A stretch of 64,000 nucleotides of DNA from UBA10646 sp046296295 (GCA_046296295.1 JBKBLG010000008.1:62001-126000), one strand, 5' to 3'; positions 33,859-42,560 are shown, counted from the first letter of the stretch. Numbers and translations: made by a program. Notes: generated by a model not told the origin, from the letters alone.

Positions 33859-35991
33859 TTACTCCAACAACAATACCCAACCTTTAAAACTTTGTTGAAT
33901 TTCAGGTATTGTGATGATATAATAATACGTTGCAGCAGGCAAAGGCTTACCCTTAAAAGTACCATTCCACGGCTGTGGGTAACCACGGCCAGTGCTAAAT
34001 ACAGGTTGCCCATAACGGTTAAACACTTCTACTGTAGCAGAACGATACGTATTAAGACCCTCTATCACCCAAGTATCATTCACGCCATCGCCATTAGGGC
34101 TAAATGCATTCGGCACTCGAATATTTTCAAGTACCCGAATAGTTAATGTATCGCTTGCGGCACCACAAAAGGCACTGTTAACATTAAGTATATACTGCGT
34201 TGTAAGCTGCGGCGTAGCTAAAGGATTCAATAAAGTTGCATCGTTTAATCCGGTGCTGGGTGTCCAAATAAAATTGATGGCTGTACCACTAACTCTTGCT
34301 AAGGTTAATGGCACTGAAAAACCTTTGAAAATAGTAGTATCTCGGCCTGCAAAAACACTCGGTTTTTCATGCACAGTAATCAAAAAACTATCTCGTTGTA
34401 TACAACCGCTACCGCTGCTAGCAATGGCTGTTAACCACGTACTGGTAGTTGGCCTTACGGTAAATGAAGTAGCGATAGAGCCTCTTACAATATTTGCAGG
34501 CTGCCAAATTAAATTGCCACCTCCAAAGCTGCCCCTTACGGTAAATGAATCGCCTAAGCACACCAGGGTGTCAGTATTGCGAATATTGGCTACTGCTGGC
34601 GGTAGCACAATCACCACTGCACTATCAACACGGGTACATCCCGATTGGTTACGGGCAGTTGCAACATAAGTACCCCCACTGTTAGCTTGTGCTGTTAGTT
34701 GTAACAGGCTTCCATTTGCCGTAAGGCCATTGGGCCCTAGCCATGTAATATTATAGGCACTATCTGACTGTACCTGTACCTGCAAAGAGCCACCCTCACA
34801 AACAGGTGTATTTGATTGAACAGTAATTTGAGGTAAGTTAACCGGTGCCACCGTTATGCTACCAGCCATACTAGTACAGTTACTAGGCGTTGCACCAACC
34901 ACTGTATAAGTTCCGGCTACACTACTAATAGCATTACCAATACTAATGCTATTGCTTATAAAACCGGTGTTGTTGGGTAATGTCCACCGATATTGTATGC
35001 CGGGGGTTATGTTGTTAATTCGAATAAGCAAGCTATCGCCATTACACCAAGTACGAGCAAGCGACAACTGCGGTGCGGGCGGCGGCGTCTGTGGCACAAT
35101 GGTAACAGTATCTCTAAATACTTGATTGGTACAAGGGTCGGTAATGGTACAGATGTATTGAGCATTGCTACTTGCTTGTACACTTGGGTTACGAATGGCA
35201 GGATTCGAAAGCCCGGTAGTTGGCTGCCAACTGTAAATAGCCCCTGGAATGTTCAAAGCATCTAAAAAAACGAAATCTTGTAGGCAAGGGTTGAGCGTTC
35301 TGTTTAAGTTCAAAAACTGTGAATTACTGATTTTGCATACCGTTTGTTGATTCACAAAACCTCCGGTAGCAGCGGTGAATCCCCAAAATGCATTCGGATT
35401 ACCGTTGAAAATAGTTTGGAGTATATTATTCGTATAATCTATACGTAACTCGCAATTCACAAATACTTTTAGGTTATTGGTAGCAGCGGTATACAAAAAG
35501 CGAACGGCAATAGGCTGCCCATTATCTGCAAAACCACCATTTGATAAAATAGAAATTGGCGGCGTTAATCCATTCGCATGGTTAGGGTTGCCATTGGCCA
35601 TAATAGCCATATGAAAGTTATTAGGGTCGTTGAGGTTTTGGTTACGATAGGTATCAAACTCTACTGCAATACTGGGTGTAATATTGCCGTACCCCAAGCC
35701 TTGCCCCAATGCACCGGCATTAGAACTTTGCTGCTGTATTACAAAAGCCACACCATCGGCGCCACTACCATTACCTGAGCCCAAATTCAACTCGGCTTTA
35801 ATGTCAAAATCTTGGGTGAGGTTAATTTGTCCCTGATACCAAATTGCCCCCATTTGGTTAAGCGATGCATTGGTAAGTGTATAACAGCCATTTCCGGCAT
35901 CAAAAGCATTTCCTACAAAAGCATATTGCGCTTTTAGAAGCGTGGTTAGCCCAACAAAAACAATCAAAAACAGCAATAGCGTACGAAACAT
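33859..35991 (-). CDS. L-type lectin-domain surface protein with gliding-type C-terminus
   Basis: About 710 residues from ATG 35991 (signal MFRTLLLFLIVFVGLTTLLKAQ); the frame extends 9 codons upstream. After the signal comes a legume/L-type lectin-like domain (about 22-230; NGSGADGVAFVIQQQ, PSIAVEFDTYRN, HMAIMANG). Then several Ig/PKD-like modules, each with a Cys pair, and a C-terminal CHU_C-type region (VPNAFSPNGDGVNDTWVIEG, VFNRYGQPVFS) that marks cargo of the type IX secretion system. Probable glycan-binding adhesin. GYAA elements at 34453 and 34534 encode FTVR and one at 34713 encodes LTAN. Confidence 0.9.
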   Translation of the reverse strand: MFRTLLLFLIVFVGLTTLLKAQYAFVGNAFDAGNGCYTLTNASLNQMGAIWYQGQINLTQDFDIKAELNLGSGNGSGADGVAFVIQQQSSNAGALGQGLGYGNITPSIAVEFDTYRNQNLNDPNNFHMAIMANGNPNHANGLTPPISILSNGGFADNGQPIAVRFLYTAATNNLKVFVNCELRIDYTNNILQTIFNGNPNAFWGFTAATGGFVNQQTVCKISNSQFLNLNRTLNPCLQDFVFLDALNIPGAIYSWQPTTGLSNPAIRNPSVQASSNAQYICTITDPCTNQVFRDTVTIVPQTPPPAPQLSLARTWCNGDSLLIRINNITPGIQYRWTLPNNTGFISNSISIGNAISSVAGTYTVVGATPSNCTSMAGSITVAPVNLPQITVQSNTPVCEGGSLQVQVQSDSAYNITWLGPNGLTANGSLLQLTAQANSGGTYVATARNQSGCTRVDSAVVIVLPPAVANIRNTDTLVCLGDSFTVRGSFGGGNLIWQPANIVRGSIATSFTVRPTTSTWLTAIASSGSGCIQRDSFLITVHEKPSVFAGRDTTIFKGFSVPLTLARVSGTAINFIWTPSTGLNDATLLNPLATPQLTTQYILNVNSAFCGAASDTLTIRVLENIRVPNAFSPNGDGVNDTWVIEGLNTYRSATVEVFNRYGQPVFSTGRGYPQPWNGTFKGKPLPAATYYYIITIPEIQQSFKGWVLLLE
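34453..34466 (-). repeat. GYAA element
   Basis: First copy after the gap, in the lectin-domain gene, encodes FTVR. Outer pair A/C open. Confidence 0.85.
34534..34547 (-). repeat. GYAA element
   Basis: Lectin-domain gene, encodes FTVR. Outer pair A/G open. Confidence 0.85.
34713..34726 (+). repeat. GYAA element, GCC/GGC stem
   Basis: Lectin-domain gene, encodes LTAN. Confidence 0.8.
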
Positions 35992-36142
35992 GCGGTGAAA
36001 ATAGTGGCAATCGGGCAAAAACGCTGTTGTTCATTTGCTAAAAAAGGAGTTTTGTTTGGTGCGTGTTGTAAAGGGTACTATTTTCGCTCTCCAAATTTTT
36101 CGTTAACCTGCTTTAACCAAGCCCTTTAAATGTCTATTTAAG

Positions 36143-36592
36143 ATGGCAGTAAAACTAAGATTGCAAAGGCACGGCAGCAAAAAACGCCCTTTCTACTTTA
36201 TAGTAGTGGCCGATGCTCGTGCACCCCGTGATGGTAAGTTCATCCAAAAGATTGGAACTTACAACCCTTTAACCGTACCAGCTACCATTAACCTCGATCG
36301 CCAAAAGGCGTTAGAGTGGTTGCACAAAGGTGCTCAGCCAACAGACACAGTGCGTCGTATTTTAAGCTTCAAAGGTGTATTATACCTGAAGCACTTACTA
36401 CGTGGTGTTAAATTAGGCTTGTTTGATGAAGCTACTGCAATGGTGAAATTCCAAGCATGGCACGAAGAGCATGAAGCGAACATTCGCCGCCGCACTGAAG
36501 AGCACCGCAAAGCTCAAAGATCAAAAAGACAGCAACCCATTGTAAAAAAAGTAGAAAACAACCATAGTGGCGATACAGCTGCTGAGGCTTAA
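36143..36592 (+). CDS. rpsP: 30S ribosomal protein S16
   Basis: A 149-residue S16; the first 80 residues (MAVKLRLQRHGSKKRPFYFI, GTYNP, KGAQPTDTVRRIL) are the conserved core, and the remaining Lys/Glu/Arg-rich tail is the extension usual in Bacteroidota. S16 assembles early in the 30S body. It is followed by a terminator and by rimM in the usual rpsP-rimM order, so rimM may depend on its own promoter in the 157-base gap. Confidence 0.96.
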   Translation: MAVKLRLQRHGSKKRPFYFIVVADARAPRDGKFIQKIGTYNPLTVPATINLDRQKALEWLHKGAQPTDTVRRILSFKGVLYLKHLLRGVKLGLFDEATAMVKFQAWHEEHEANIRRRTEEHRKAQRSKRQQPIVKKVENNHSGDTAAEA

Positions 36593-36616
36593 TACTTTAG
36601 TTGCTACAACAAACTT

Positions 36617-36654
36617 AACATCCTATCATTCATTGTGGTAGGATGTTGTTTTTT
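36617..36654 (+). terminator. Terminator after rpsP
   Basis: Stem AACATCCTA/TAGGATGTT followed by a run of T, 24 bases past the rpsP stop; probably partial read-through to rimM. Confidence 0.85.
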
Positions 36655-36662
36655 AAAGCCTA

Positions 36663-36676
36663 CCTTACGGTAAATG
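36663..36676 (-). repeat. GYAA element
   Basis: Intergenic, just after the rpsP terminator. Stem A-T. Confidence 0.85.
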
Positions 36677-36712
36677 AAATTACAGGTAAGCAACTAGCCT
36701 TATTCCGATTCT

Positions 36713-36729
36713 CATTTACACGTAAGTGA
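36713..36729 (+). repeat. GYAA relative, CAC/GTG stem
   Basis: CATTTA-CAC-GTAA-GTG, just before the rimM start; different, fully paired stem. Confidence 0.5.
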
Positions 36730-36749
36730 AAAAATAAAACTATAAAAAC

Positions 36750-37256
36750 GTGTACATACACATTGGTAAAATCGTAGCAAGTTTTGGCATCAACGGTGAG
36801 CTCATCATAGAACATGGGATGGGAAAGGTAGATTTAAAAAAAGCCACAGCTTTATTTGTAGAACCCACAAAAGGCTCGTACTTACCTTACTTCATCGAAC
36901 GTATCAAACATAAATCTGACTCCGAGTTGTATGTTAAACTAGAAGATGTAAATACCAAAGAGGCGGTAAAACCACTTATGCAAAAAAAGGTATGGCTAAC
37001 AGAAACAGACTTTAGGAAAGTAGCCACCAAAAACAGTGCAATTAGTTTATTAAAGTACGAAGTATTCGATGGCAAAACAAGCGTAGGAACTGTAGAAGCG
37101 GTAATAGAACAACCACATCAAATTTTATTGCAAGTACCTTTCGGAACAGAAGATGCACTATTACCCTTACATCAAGAAACTTTGGTTAACATTGACCACA
37201 CGCAAAAGAAAATTTATCTCAACCTCCCTGATGGATTGCTCGACATTTACCGATAG
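36750..37256 (+). CDS. rimM: Ribosome maturation factor RimM
   Basis: A 168-residue 16S processing factor that binds S19 and the 30S head during assembly. The start is a GTG (36750) giving MYIHIGKIVASFGINGELII, the family N-terminus; no suitable ATG is nearby. The N-terminal beta-barrel spans about 1-80 and the PRC-like domain about 95-165 (LLKYEVFDGKTSVGTVEAVIE, DALLPLHQETLVNID, LPDGLLDIYR). Behind rpsP as in many genomes; trmD does not follow. Confidence 0.93.
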   Translation: MYIHIGKIVASFGINGELIIEHGMGKVDLKKATALFVEPTKGSYLPYFIERIKHKSDSELYVKLEDVNTKEAVKPLMQKKVWLTETDFRKVATKNSAISLLKYEVFDGKTSVGTVEAVIEQPHQILLQVPFGTEDALLPLHQETLVNIDHTQKKIYLNLPDGLLDIYR

Positions 37257-37396
37257 CAACAAATACTGAAGCTTAGTATTAAAAAATTTGAATGAATTGT
37301 ATATAACTTAATGAATACTTTATAACGGCTAAAAGCCCCTTAAAAGAAGTGATCTTTTAACTTTAGCATAGTGAATAAGCTTGCATACCTACTTTA

Positions 37397-37432
37397 AGCA
37401 TTAGCATTAGCATTAGCATTAGCATTAACATA
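37397..37432 (+). repeat. Tandem hexamer (AGCATT)6
   Basis: Six perfect head-to-tail copies of AGCATT. Slippage could change the copy number; since it is not inside an intact gene, no phase switch is predicted. Confidence 0.95.
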
Positions 37433-37456
37433 AGCAATACTATACAAAAGCATTCG

Positions 37457-37601
37457 GTATTACATTGCCACGCTAGAGCAATACCCAAAAGGCGAAATGG
37501 ATACATGCATTGATGCTGGCATGAACAACTTTATAACCCAACCTATCAACCGCGAAGCATTAGAAGATGTGGTAGCCAAGTATTTGAAAAACGTTAGTTA
37601 A
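37457..37601 (+). pseudogene. Remnant of a response-regulator receiver domain
   Basis: A frame ending at TAA 37601 reads KGEMDTCIDAGMNNFITQPI followed by NREALEDVVAKYLKN. This fits the last third of a receiver domain (GMNDFISKPI-type motif), but the conserved Lys before Pro is Gln and nothing upstream encodes the phospho-acceptor Asp. It is the tail of a lost histidine-kinase hybrid or response regulator. Confidence 0.6.
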
Positions 37602-37659
37602 ACCAACCTCTTTCATCATACAATTCTTCCTACTTCCTTTAAAGCAATATCTTGCAAGT

Positions 37660-38805
37660 ATGCGTAGATATTGCTTTTTTGTTATAGCACTATGGCTTGC
37701 TCATATAGCACCCGCCCAAACTGTATTTCCATTTACTGCAAAGGACAACCGCGATAGCATTACCCACCAACTCCAACAACAAGTACAAACCAACATATTA
37801 CTACCATTACATTACGATAATTATCCACGTATTGCTGGGGCATTTTGGGCGATGGAGTTAATGCAATATCGCCCCGTTAATATGCATAGCGTTATTGTGC
37901 ATCACTTCAATCAATGGCAAGTATTGCCAACAAGCCATCAACGAGCATTGCTAGAAATGTTGTACACCTTGTACCCTAAGCAATATGTTACTGAAATACA
38001 ACAAGTACTACCCAACATCAGCAATAGTAAAGTGCGTGCCATGGCTTACGAATACTTGCAACTAAATAAAATTTATCCAACACTTTCTGCAGCAGATATG
38101 GTAGATACGTTACAAGTGTCCATTTACCGTAAGGGCCATACAAAACAACGCTACCTTACGGTAAATGAATTACTGCATAATAAATTGCTACCACAACAAA
38201 TACTCGTTGTTAGCTTTCAATATCGTAACCGTAACAAACCTGGTTTTGTGATGATACGAAATCAACAACACGAATGGCTGAAAGACAGTGCCGGCAACAT
38301 TTTTAAAGCAGTACAACTAGCACGTTCTATTACCAACTTACCTTATTACCTCACCAACGGCAATACACCACAAGGGTTATATATACTTCGTGGATTTGCA
38401 GTATCGAATAACGACTGGATTGGCCCAACTACCAACCTTCAAATGCAATTACCCTTTGAGGCAAGCGCATCAACATTTTTTAACGATAGCAGCACCAATT
38501 GGTACAATGGTTACAAGCAACTGCTCACCCCTTTTGCCGATTACGATGCCTTGTGGGAAAGTTATCATGCTGGTAAGCTTGGCAGAACCGAAATTATTGC
38601 ACACGGTACTGCTATTAACCCTTTGTATTATCAACAACAACCTTACTACCCTTGTACACCAAGTTTAGGTTGCTTATGCAGCCCAGAAATTTGGAACGAT
38701 GATGGTGTTAACATACAAAGCGAACAACTGCGTTGGATAGAAGCACTAAAAAGTATTGGTGGCGGATACGGTTACTTAATGGTAGTAGAAATTGCCGAAA
38801 AATAA
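37660..38805 (+). CDS. Secreted protein with YkuD-like C-terminus
   Basis: A 381-residue secreted protein (signal MRRYCFFVIALWLAHIAPAQ). The middle is helical and repeat-like (residues about 40-150). The C-terminal part has EIIAHGTAINP (H315) and, 20 residues on, TPSLGCLCSPE (S335, G337, C338), a spacing and composition like the L,D-transpeptidase (YkuD) H-x-n-S-x-G-C motif. If active it would act on peptidoglycan in the periplasm, but the overall similarity is low, so this is tentative. It carries a perfect inverted pair of GYAA elements (38121-38167) encoding SIYRKG and YLTVNE. Confidence 0.6.
   Translation: MRRYCFFVIALWLAHIAPAQTVFPFTAKDNRDSITHQLQQQVQTNILLPLHYDNYPRIAGAFWAMELMQYRPVNMHSVIVHHFNQWQVLPTSHQRALLEMLYTLYPKQYVTEIQQVLPNISNSKVRAMAYEYLQLNKIYPTLSAADMVDTLQVSIYRKGHTKQRYLTVNELLHNKLLPQQILVVSFQYRNRNKPGFVMIRNQQHEWLKDSAGNIFKAVQLARSITNLPYYLTNGNTPQGLYILRGFAVSNNDWIGPTTNLQMQLPFEASASTFFNDSSTNWYNGYKQLLTPFADYDALWESYHAGKLGRTEIIAHGTAINPLYYQQQPYYPCTPSLGCLCSPEIWNDDGVNIQSEQLRWIEALKSIGGGYGYLMVVEIAEK
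38121..38134 (+). repeat. GYAA element
   Basis: In the 37660 gene, encodes IYRK; left half of the perfect inverted pair. Outer pair A/G open. Confidence 0.85.
38154..38167 (-). repeat. GYAA element
   Basis: In the 37660 gene, encodes LTVN; right half of the pair. Stem A-T. Confidence 0.85.
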
Positions 38806-38811
38806 ATGCTA

Positions 38812-39378
38812 TTACTTACGCACCACCTTATCAGGATTTTTTGCAATAAACTCTTCCCAGCCTTTTAGGCCTTTTCCTACTTTAGCCAACGGGTTCTGTG
38901 ATTGATAATAATGACATAAGGCAACAGCCAATGCATCGGTTGCATCGAAGTACTGCGGTTGCGCATCTATTTCCAATACTGTTTGTAGCATTTTCCAAAC
39001 TTGCTCTTTATCGGCATTACCATTGCCTGTTATAGATTGTTTCACCTTTTTGGGGCTGTACTCAGTAACTGATAAACCCGCTTGCATGGCTGCCGCAATG
39101 GCCACGCCTTGTGCTCGCCCAAGCTTAAGCATACTTTGCACATTTTTACCAAAAAAAGGTGCTTCAATAGCAAAAGTACTTGGCCTATACAATCTAATTA
39201 AATCTGAAACCTTTGCATGTATGGTATGCAGGCGTTCGTACATATCAGACTTACTACTCATGTGTAATACATCCATAAGTAGTACGCGTGGCTTATGGTT
39301 ATGTATTGCCAATACACCGTATCCCATTACTTGCGTACCAGGATCGATACCGAGAATTACAGAATTTTGTTGTTGCAT
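38812..39378 (-). CDS. ruvC: Holliday junction resolvase RuvC
   Basis: A 188-residue endonuclease resolving four-way junctions with RuvAB. The acidic catalytic set starts with D12 in ILGIDPGTQVMGYG, then Glu in AIEAPFFGKNVQS, and the C-terminal acid pair in FDATDALAVALCHY. K/N-rich loop SPKKVKQSITGNGNADKEQV is present. It converges with the 37660 gene (6-base gap) and diverges from the LPG-synthase-like gene. Confidence 0.95.
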   Translation of the reverse strand: MQQQNSVILGIDPGTQVMGYGVLAIHNHKPRVLLMDVLHMSSKSDMYERLHTIHAKVSDLIRLYRPSTFAIEAPFFGKNVQSMLKLGRAQGVAIAAAMQAGLSVTEYSPKKVKQSITGNGNADKEQVWKMLQTVLEIDAQPQYFDATDALAVALCHYYQSQNPLAKVGKGLKGWEEFIAKNPDKVVRK

Positions 39379-39426
39379 TTCGCTGCCAAATTAATCAAAG
39401 CTTTTTTTACAATGCAATTACAATTA

Positions 39427-39440
39427 CCTTACGGTAAATG
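39427..39440 (-). repeat. GYAA element
   Basis: In the ruvC/LPG-synthase promoter region. Stem A-T. Confidence 0.85.
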
Positions 39441-39452
39441 ATTGGCTTTGTG

Positions 39453-39460
39453 TACGTTTG
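39453..39460 (+). promoter_or_regulatory. Candidate -7 box before the LPG-synthase-like gene
   Basis: TACGTTTG fits TAnnTTTG exactly and lies 12 bases upstream of ATG 39473, supporting that start. A GYAA element at 39427-39440 covers the -20 to -33 part. Confidence 0.55.
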
Positions 39461-39472
39461 GCCACCACCAAT

Positions 39473-40492
39473 ATGAAACTAAAAAAGCAGTACAAGATTA
39501 TTTTAAACTATGTAGTTGGTCCCATGTTATTTATGGTGCTTGCATACAGCATTTACCGTAAGGTACAACAACAACCTAATAGCATGCCCGCGTGGGAGCT
39601 ACTACAACACGCTTGGGATGGCACCAACCGTTGGAAGTTATTGGCCGTTGCATTACTTACACTTGTTAATTGGGGCATTGAGGCGCGTAAATGGCAAGTG
39701 CTGGTAAAGCCGGTGCAACATATTAATCTTTTTACAGCCTATAAATCGGTGTTAAGCGGTTTGGCATTCAGTTTATTTGTACCTAATAGACTGGGCGAAT
39801 ATGTGGGGCGTATATTACACATGGGCGAGGGCAATAGGTTACGCAGTGTAGCTTTTACCGTTGTAGCAGGCTTAGCACAACTGATTGTAACGCTAATTAT
39901 GGGGGTAATTGGTTTGATATACTTACGTATGTACTTATGGCCCAATAGCGGCCTCATGCACGAACTCAGTGATTTTTGGTTTTGGGGCTTTGCTTATGCA
40001 ATGGGTATTATTGCTCTAGTATTTGTGCTGGTGTATTACAAATTAAGTTGGCTTACTAAAGTTTTTGAACGTATTAGTTGGGTGTACAAATACCGCTACT
40101 TTATTCAACACCTCGAAGATTTTCATTGGCGTGAATTAACAAGAATTTTAACACTATCAATGAGCCGTTATGTTGTATTTATTTTGCAATATTGGCTAAT
40201 GCTGCAAGTATTTAATGTGCAGTTGCCTTTATTAGCGGGTATATGGCTGGTATGTGTATTTTTTTTAGTGATGGCAGTAGTACCAACCATTCCAATGGCG
40301 GAGTTAGGCTTACGAGGACAAGCAAGCCTGCAACTATTTGGCTTGTTAAGTAGTAACCATCAAGGCATTATTTATACCGCTGGTGGAATTTGGTTGTTAA
40401 ACTTGATAATACCCGCTATGGCTGGTAGCATATTTGTACTGAGTATTAGATTATTTTCAAAACCTGAAGTAACCTCACCCGACGAAACGTGA
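39473..40492 (+). CDS. LPG-synthase-TM-like integral membrane protein (UPF0104)
   Basis: About 339 residues from ATG 39473, with roughly seven or eight membrane segments. Motifs of the lysylphosphatidylglycerol synthase transmembrane family: GIEARKWQVLV, VLSGLAFSLFVPNRLGEYVGRILHM, PIMGVIGLIYL-like helix, and IPMAELGLRGQASL. The frame could start 5 codons earlier (TTG), but that TTG sits in a promoter-like box. These proteins are lipid flippase/transporter-like; substrate unknown. Its TGA overlaps the GTG start of the next gene. GYAA element (39550) encodes SIYRKV. Confidence 0.85.
   Translation: MKLKKQYKIILNYVVGPMLFMVLAYSIYRKVQQQPNSMPAWELLQHAWDGTNRWKLLAVALLTLVNWGIEARKWQVLVKPVQHINLFTAYKSVLSGLAFSLFVPNRLGEYVGRILHMGEGNRLRSVAFTVVAGLAQLIVTLIMGVIGLIYLRMYLWPNSGLMHELSDFWFWGFAYAMGIIALVFVLVYYKLSWLTKVFERISWVYKYRYFIQHLEDFHWRELTRILTLSMSRYVVFILQYWLMLQVFNVQLPLLAGIWLVCVFFLVMAVVPTIPMAELGLRGQASLQLFGLLSSNHQGIIYTAGGIWLLNLIIPAMAGSIFVLSIRLFSKPEVTSPDET
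39550..39563 (+). repeat. GYAA element
   Basis: In the LPG-synthase-like gene, encodes IYRK. Stem A-T. Confidence 0.85.
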
Positions 40493-41280
40493 AAAAAATA
40501 ATTATTCTCTTAACAATAGTTGTTACAAGTCTGCGGCTTAATGCTGGCGACGATTTCTGTGGCATCAGTAACCATGCCTTTCAGGCGGGTGAACGTATTG
40601 ATTATACTGTTTTTTATAATGTTATTGGCATTTATATCAGTGCCGGAACTGCAACATTTACAACGCAGTTAGAGCGTTTCAACAATAAACCTACTTACCA
40701 CATTATAGGTACTGGCACCAGCAATAGTAAGTATGACTGGATTTTTAAAGTACGCGACAAATACGAAAGCTTCATAGATACTGCTACATTACAGCCATAC
40801 AAATTTGCTCGAAATGTTGATGAAGGTGGTTATAAAATCAACGAGTCGGTTTCGTTTAACCAACAAACAAATACTGCTATTACCGATAAGGGTGTATTTA
40901 AAGTACCCAACTGCGTTCAAGATGTTTTGAGCAGTATATACTACGCAAGAAACATCGACTATAATAAATATAAACCTGAAGATAAAATACCCTTCAGCAT
41001 GTTTTTAGATAACAATGTATACGATTTATACATTCGCTACTTAGGTAAAGAAACCATTAAAACAAAGTATGGCAAGTTCAGGGCCATCAAGTTTAGTCCG
41101 CTTTTAATTAAGGGTACTATTTTCGAAGGTGGTGAAAAAATGACTGTTTGGGTAACCGACGATGCCAACCACATTCCTATTCGTATTGAAAGCCCCATCG
41201 TTGTGGGTACCGTTAAAGTTGATATGATGGGTTATCAAAACATACGCTATCCGCTCACTAGTTTGGTGAACTGGCGCTAA
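40489..41280 (+). CDS. DUF3108 protein
   Basis: A 263-residue secreted or periplasmic protein with GTG start at 40489, overlapping the previous stop (GTGA). It has a signal peptide (KKIIILLTIVVTSLRLNAG) and an N-terminal Cys-containing segment, then the DUF3108 beta domain: FQAGERIDYTVFYNVIGIYI, SKYDWIFKVRDKYESFID, and late KYGKFRAIKFSPLL and MTVWVTDDANHIPIRIE. In Bacteroidota it is often beside LPG-synthase-like or HD genes; role unknown, probably envelope. Confidence 0.85.
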   Translation: MKKIIILLTIVVTSLRLNAGDDFCGISNHAFQAGERIDYTVFYNVIGIYISAGTATFTTQLERFNNKPTYHIIGTGTSNSKYDWIFKVRDKYESFIDTATLQPYKFARNVDEGGYKINESVSFNQQTNTAITDKGVFKVPNCVQDVLSSIYYARNIDYNKYKPEDKIPFSMFLDNNVYDLYIRYLGKETIKTKYGKFRAIKFSPLLIKGTIFEGGEKMTVWVTDDANHIPIRIESPIVVGTVKVDMMGYQNIRYPLTSLVNWR

Positions 41281-41291
41281 AACAAGCTTGA

Positions 41292-42527
41292 ATGCTTACA
41301 ATTACCAATACAAGTACACGACGAAAAATTATTAACGACCCCGTGTATGGCTTTATTACCATACAACATCCGCTCATTTTTAATATCATTGAACACCCCT
41401 ATTACCAACGCCTACGCCGTATTCAACAAATGGCATTGGCACATTTGGTATATCCGGGTGCGGTGCATACAAGGCTGCATCATTCGTTGGGCGCTTATCA
41501 CTTAATATGTAATGCACTTACTGAATTAAAAAGTAAAGGGGTTACTATTACACCCGAAGAAGAAGTAGCTACACAAGCAGCCATTTTATTGCACGATATA
41601 GGACACGGTCCGTTTTCGCATGCACTTGAACACCGATTAGTACCAAATATGCATCACGAAAATTTAAGCCTACTTATCATGGAGGCTATGAACCGTGATT
41701 TGAATGGTGCTTTAGACATGGCAATTGAAATATTTACCGCAAGGTATTCTAAACCATTTTTGCATCAGCTTATAAGCGGACAAATAGATGTGGACCGCAT
41801 GGACTACTTAAGCCGCGACAGTTTTTTTACAGGTGTAAGTGAAGGCGTGATTGGCTACGACCGCATTTTAAAAATGCTCACCGTACATAACGATGTTTTA
41901 ATGGTTGAAGAAAAAGGCATCCATAGCGTTGAAAAATTTTTGATAGCAAGGCGTCAGATGTACTGGCAAGTATACTTGCACAAAACAGTACTAGCCGCCG
42001 AAAAAATGTTGGTGAAAATTATAGATCGGGTACGAGAGATTTACGCTGTTAATAAGGGTATTTTGCTTACCCAAACGGCACTCGATTATTTTTTCGACCA
42101 ATACCAAGGTGTTATGACCCCCGAAGCACTCACACAGTTTTGCAGCCTTGATGATGCCGATGTAATGCATGCTGTTAAAGTTTGGAGCCGCAGTAACGAT
42201 GTAGTATTAAAAACTCTCTGCACCCATCTTTTAGATAGAAAACTCTTGAAATGCAAGCTACAAACTACTCCTTTTGATATGAATGAGGTGCAAGCAAAGC
42301 GAGTACAGCTAGCAAAAGCTTGGCATATTAGCGAGGCCGAAGCAAGTTATTTAGTATTCACCGGCGAAGCTACCAACACTACCTATCAACCACAAGATGA
42401 ACGCATACACATTATTACAAAAAATAAAACCGTGGTAGACATTGCTGAGGTAGATAACAGCTTAATCCACCAAACATTGCAGATGCCGGTTAAAAAATTC
42501 TACATTTGTCAGCCCGCGGGTTTTTAA
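41292..42527 (+). CDS. HD-domain phosphohydrolase
   Basis: A 411-residue HD-superfamily protein of the dGTPase-like/YdhJ group. Metal motifs: HHSLGAYHL and ILLHDIGHGPFSHALEH (residues about 90-110), then QIDVDRMDYLSRDSF. Substrate likely a nucleotide triphosphate, but family members include many of unknown substrate. It is in a run with DUF3108 and lpxD, spaced by 11 and 33 bases. A GCAA-loop element (41732) encodes IFTARYS. Confidence 0.9.
   Translation: MLTITNTSTRRKIINDPVYGFITIQHPLIFNIIEHPYYQRLRRIQQMALAHLVYPGAVHTRLHHSLGAYHLICNALTELKSKGVTITPEEEVATQAAILLHDIGHGPFSHALEHRLVPNMHHENLSLLIMEAMNRDLNGALDMAIEIFTARYSKPFLHQLISGQIDVDRMDYLSRDSFFTGVSEGVIGYDRILKMLTVHNDVLMVEEKGIHSVEKFLIARRQMYWQVYLHKTVLAAEKMLVKIIDRVREIYAVNKGILLTQTALDYFFDQYQGVMTPEALTQFCSLDDADVMHAVKVWSRSNDVVLKTLCTHLLDRKLLKCKLQTTPFDMNEVQAKRVQLAKAWHISEAEASYLVFTGEATNTTYQPQDERIHIITKNKTVVDIAEVDNSLIHQTLQMPVKKFYICQPAGF
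41732..41744 (+). repeat. GYAA element, GCAA loop
   Basis: In the HD gene, encodes FTAR. Stem A-T. Confidence 0.75.
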
Positions 42528-42560
42528 AACCGCCCCCTAAAAAGTAAGACCAAACGCACA

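Larger units (their letters stand above)
37257..37659. other. Gene-poor region with hexamer repeat and a receiver remnant
   Basis: About 400 bases between rimM and the 37660 gene. It contains an AT-rich leader, (AGCATT)6 at 37397 and the degraded receiver-domain C-terminus at 37457-37601. Confidence 0.7.
38121..38167. repeat. Perfect inverted pair of GYAA elements inside a CDS
   Basis: Two 14-base elements, CATTTACCGTAAGG and its exact complement, 19 bases apart, within the 37660 gene. Confidence 0.95.

Noticed and set aside
41100..41130. GGGTACTATTTTCG shared with the rpsP upstream region
   Set aside because: A single 14-base match inside a coding sequence; most likely coincidence.
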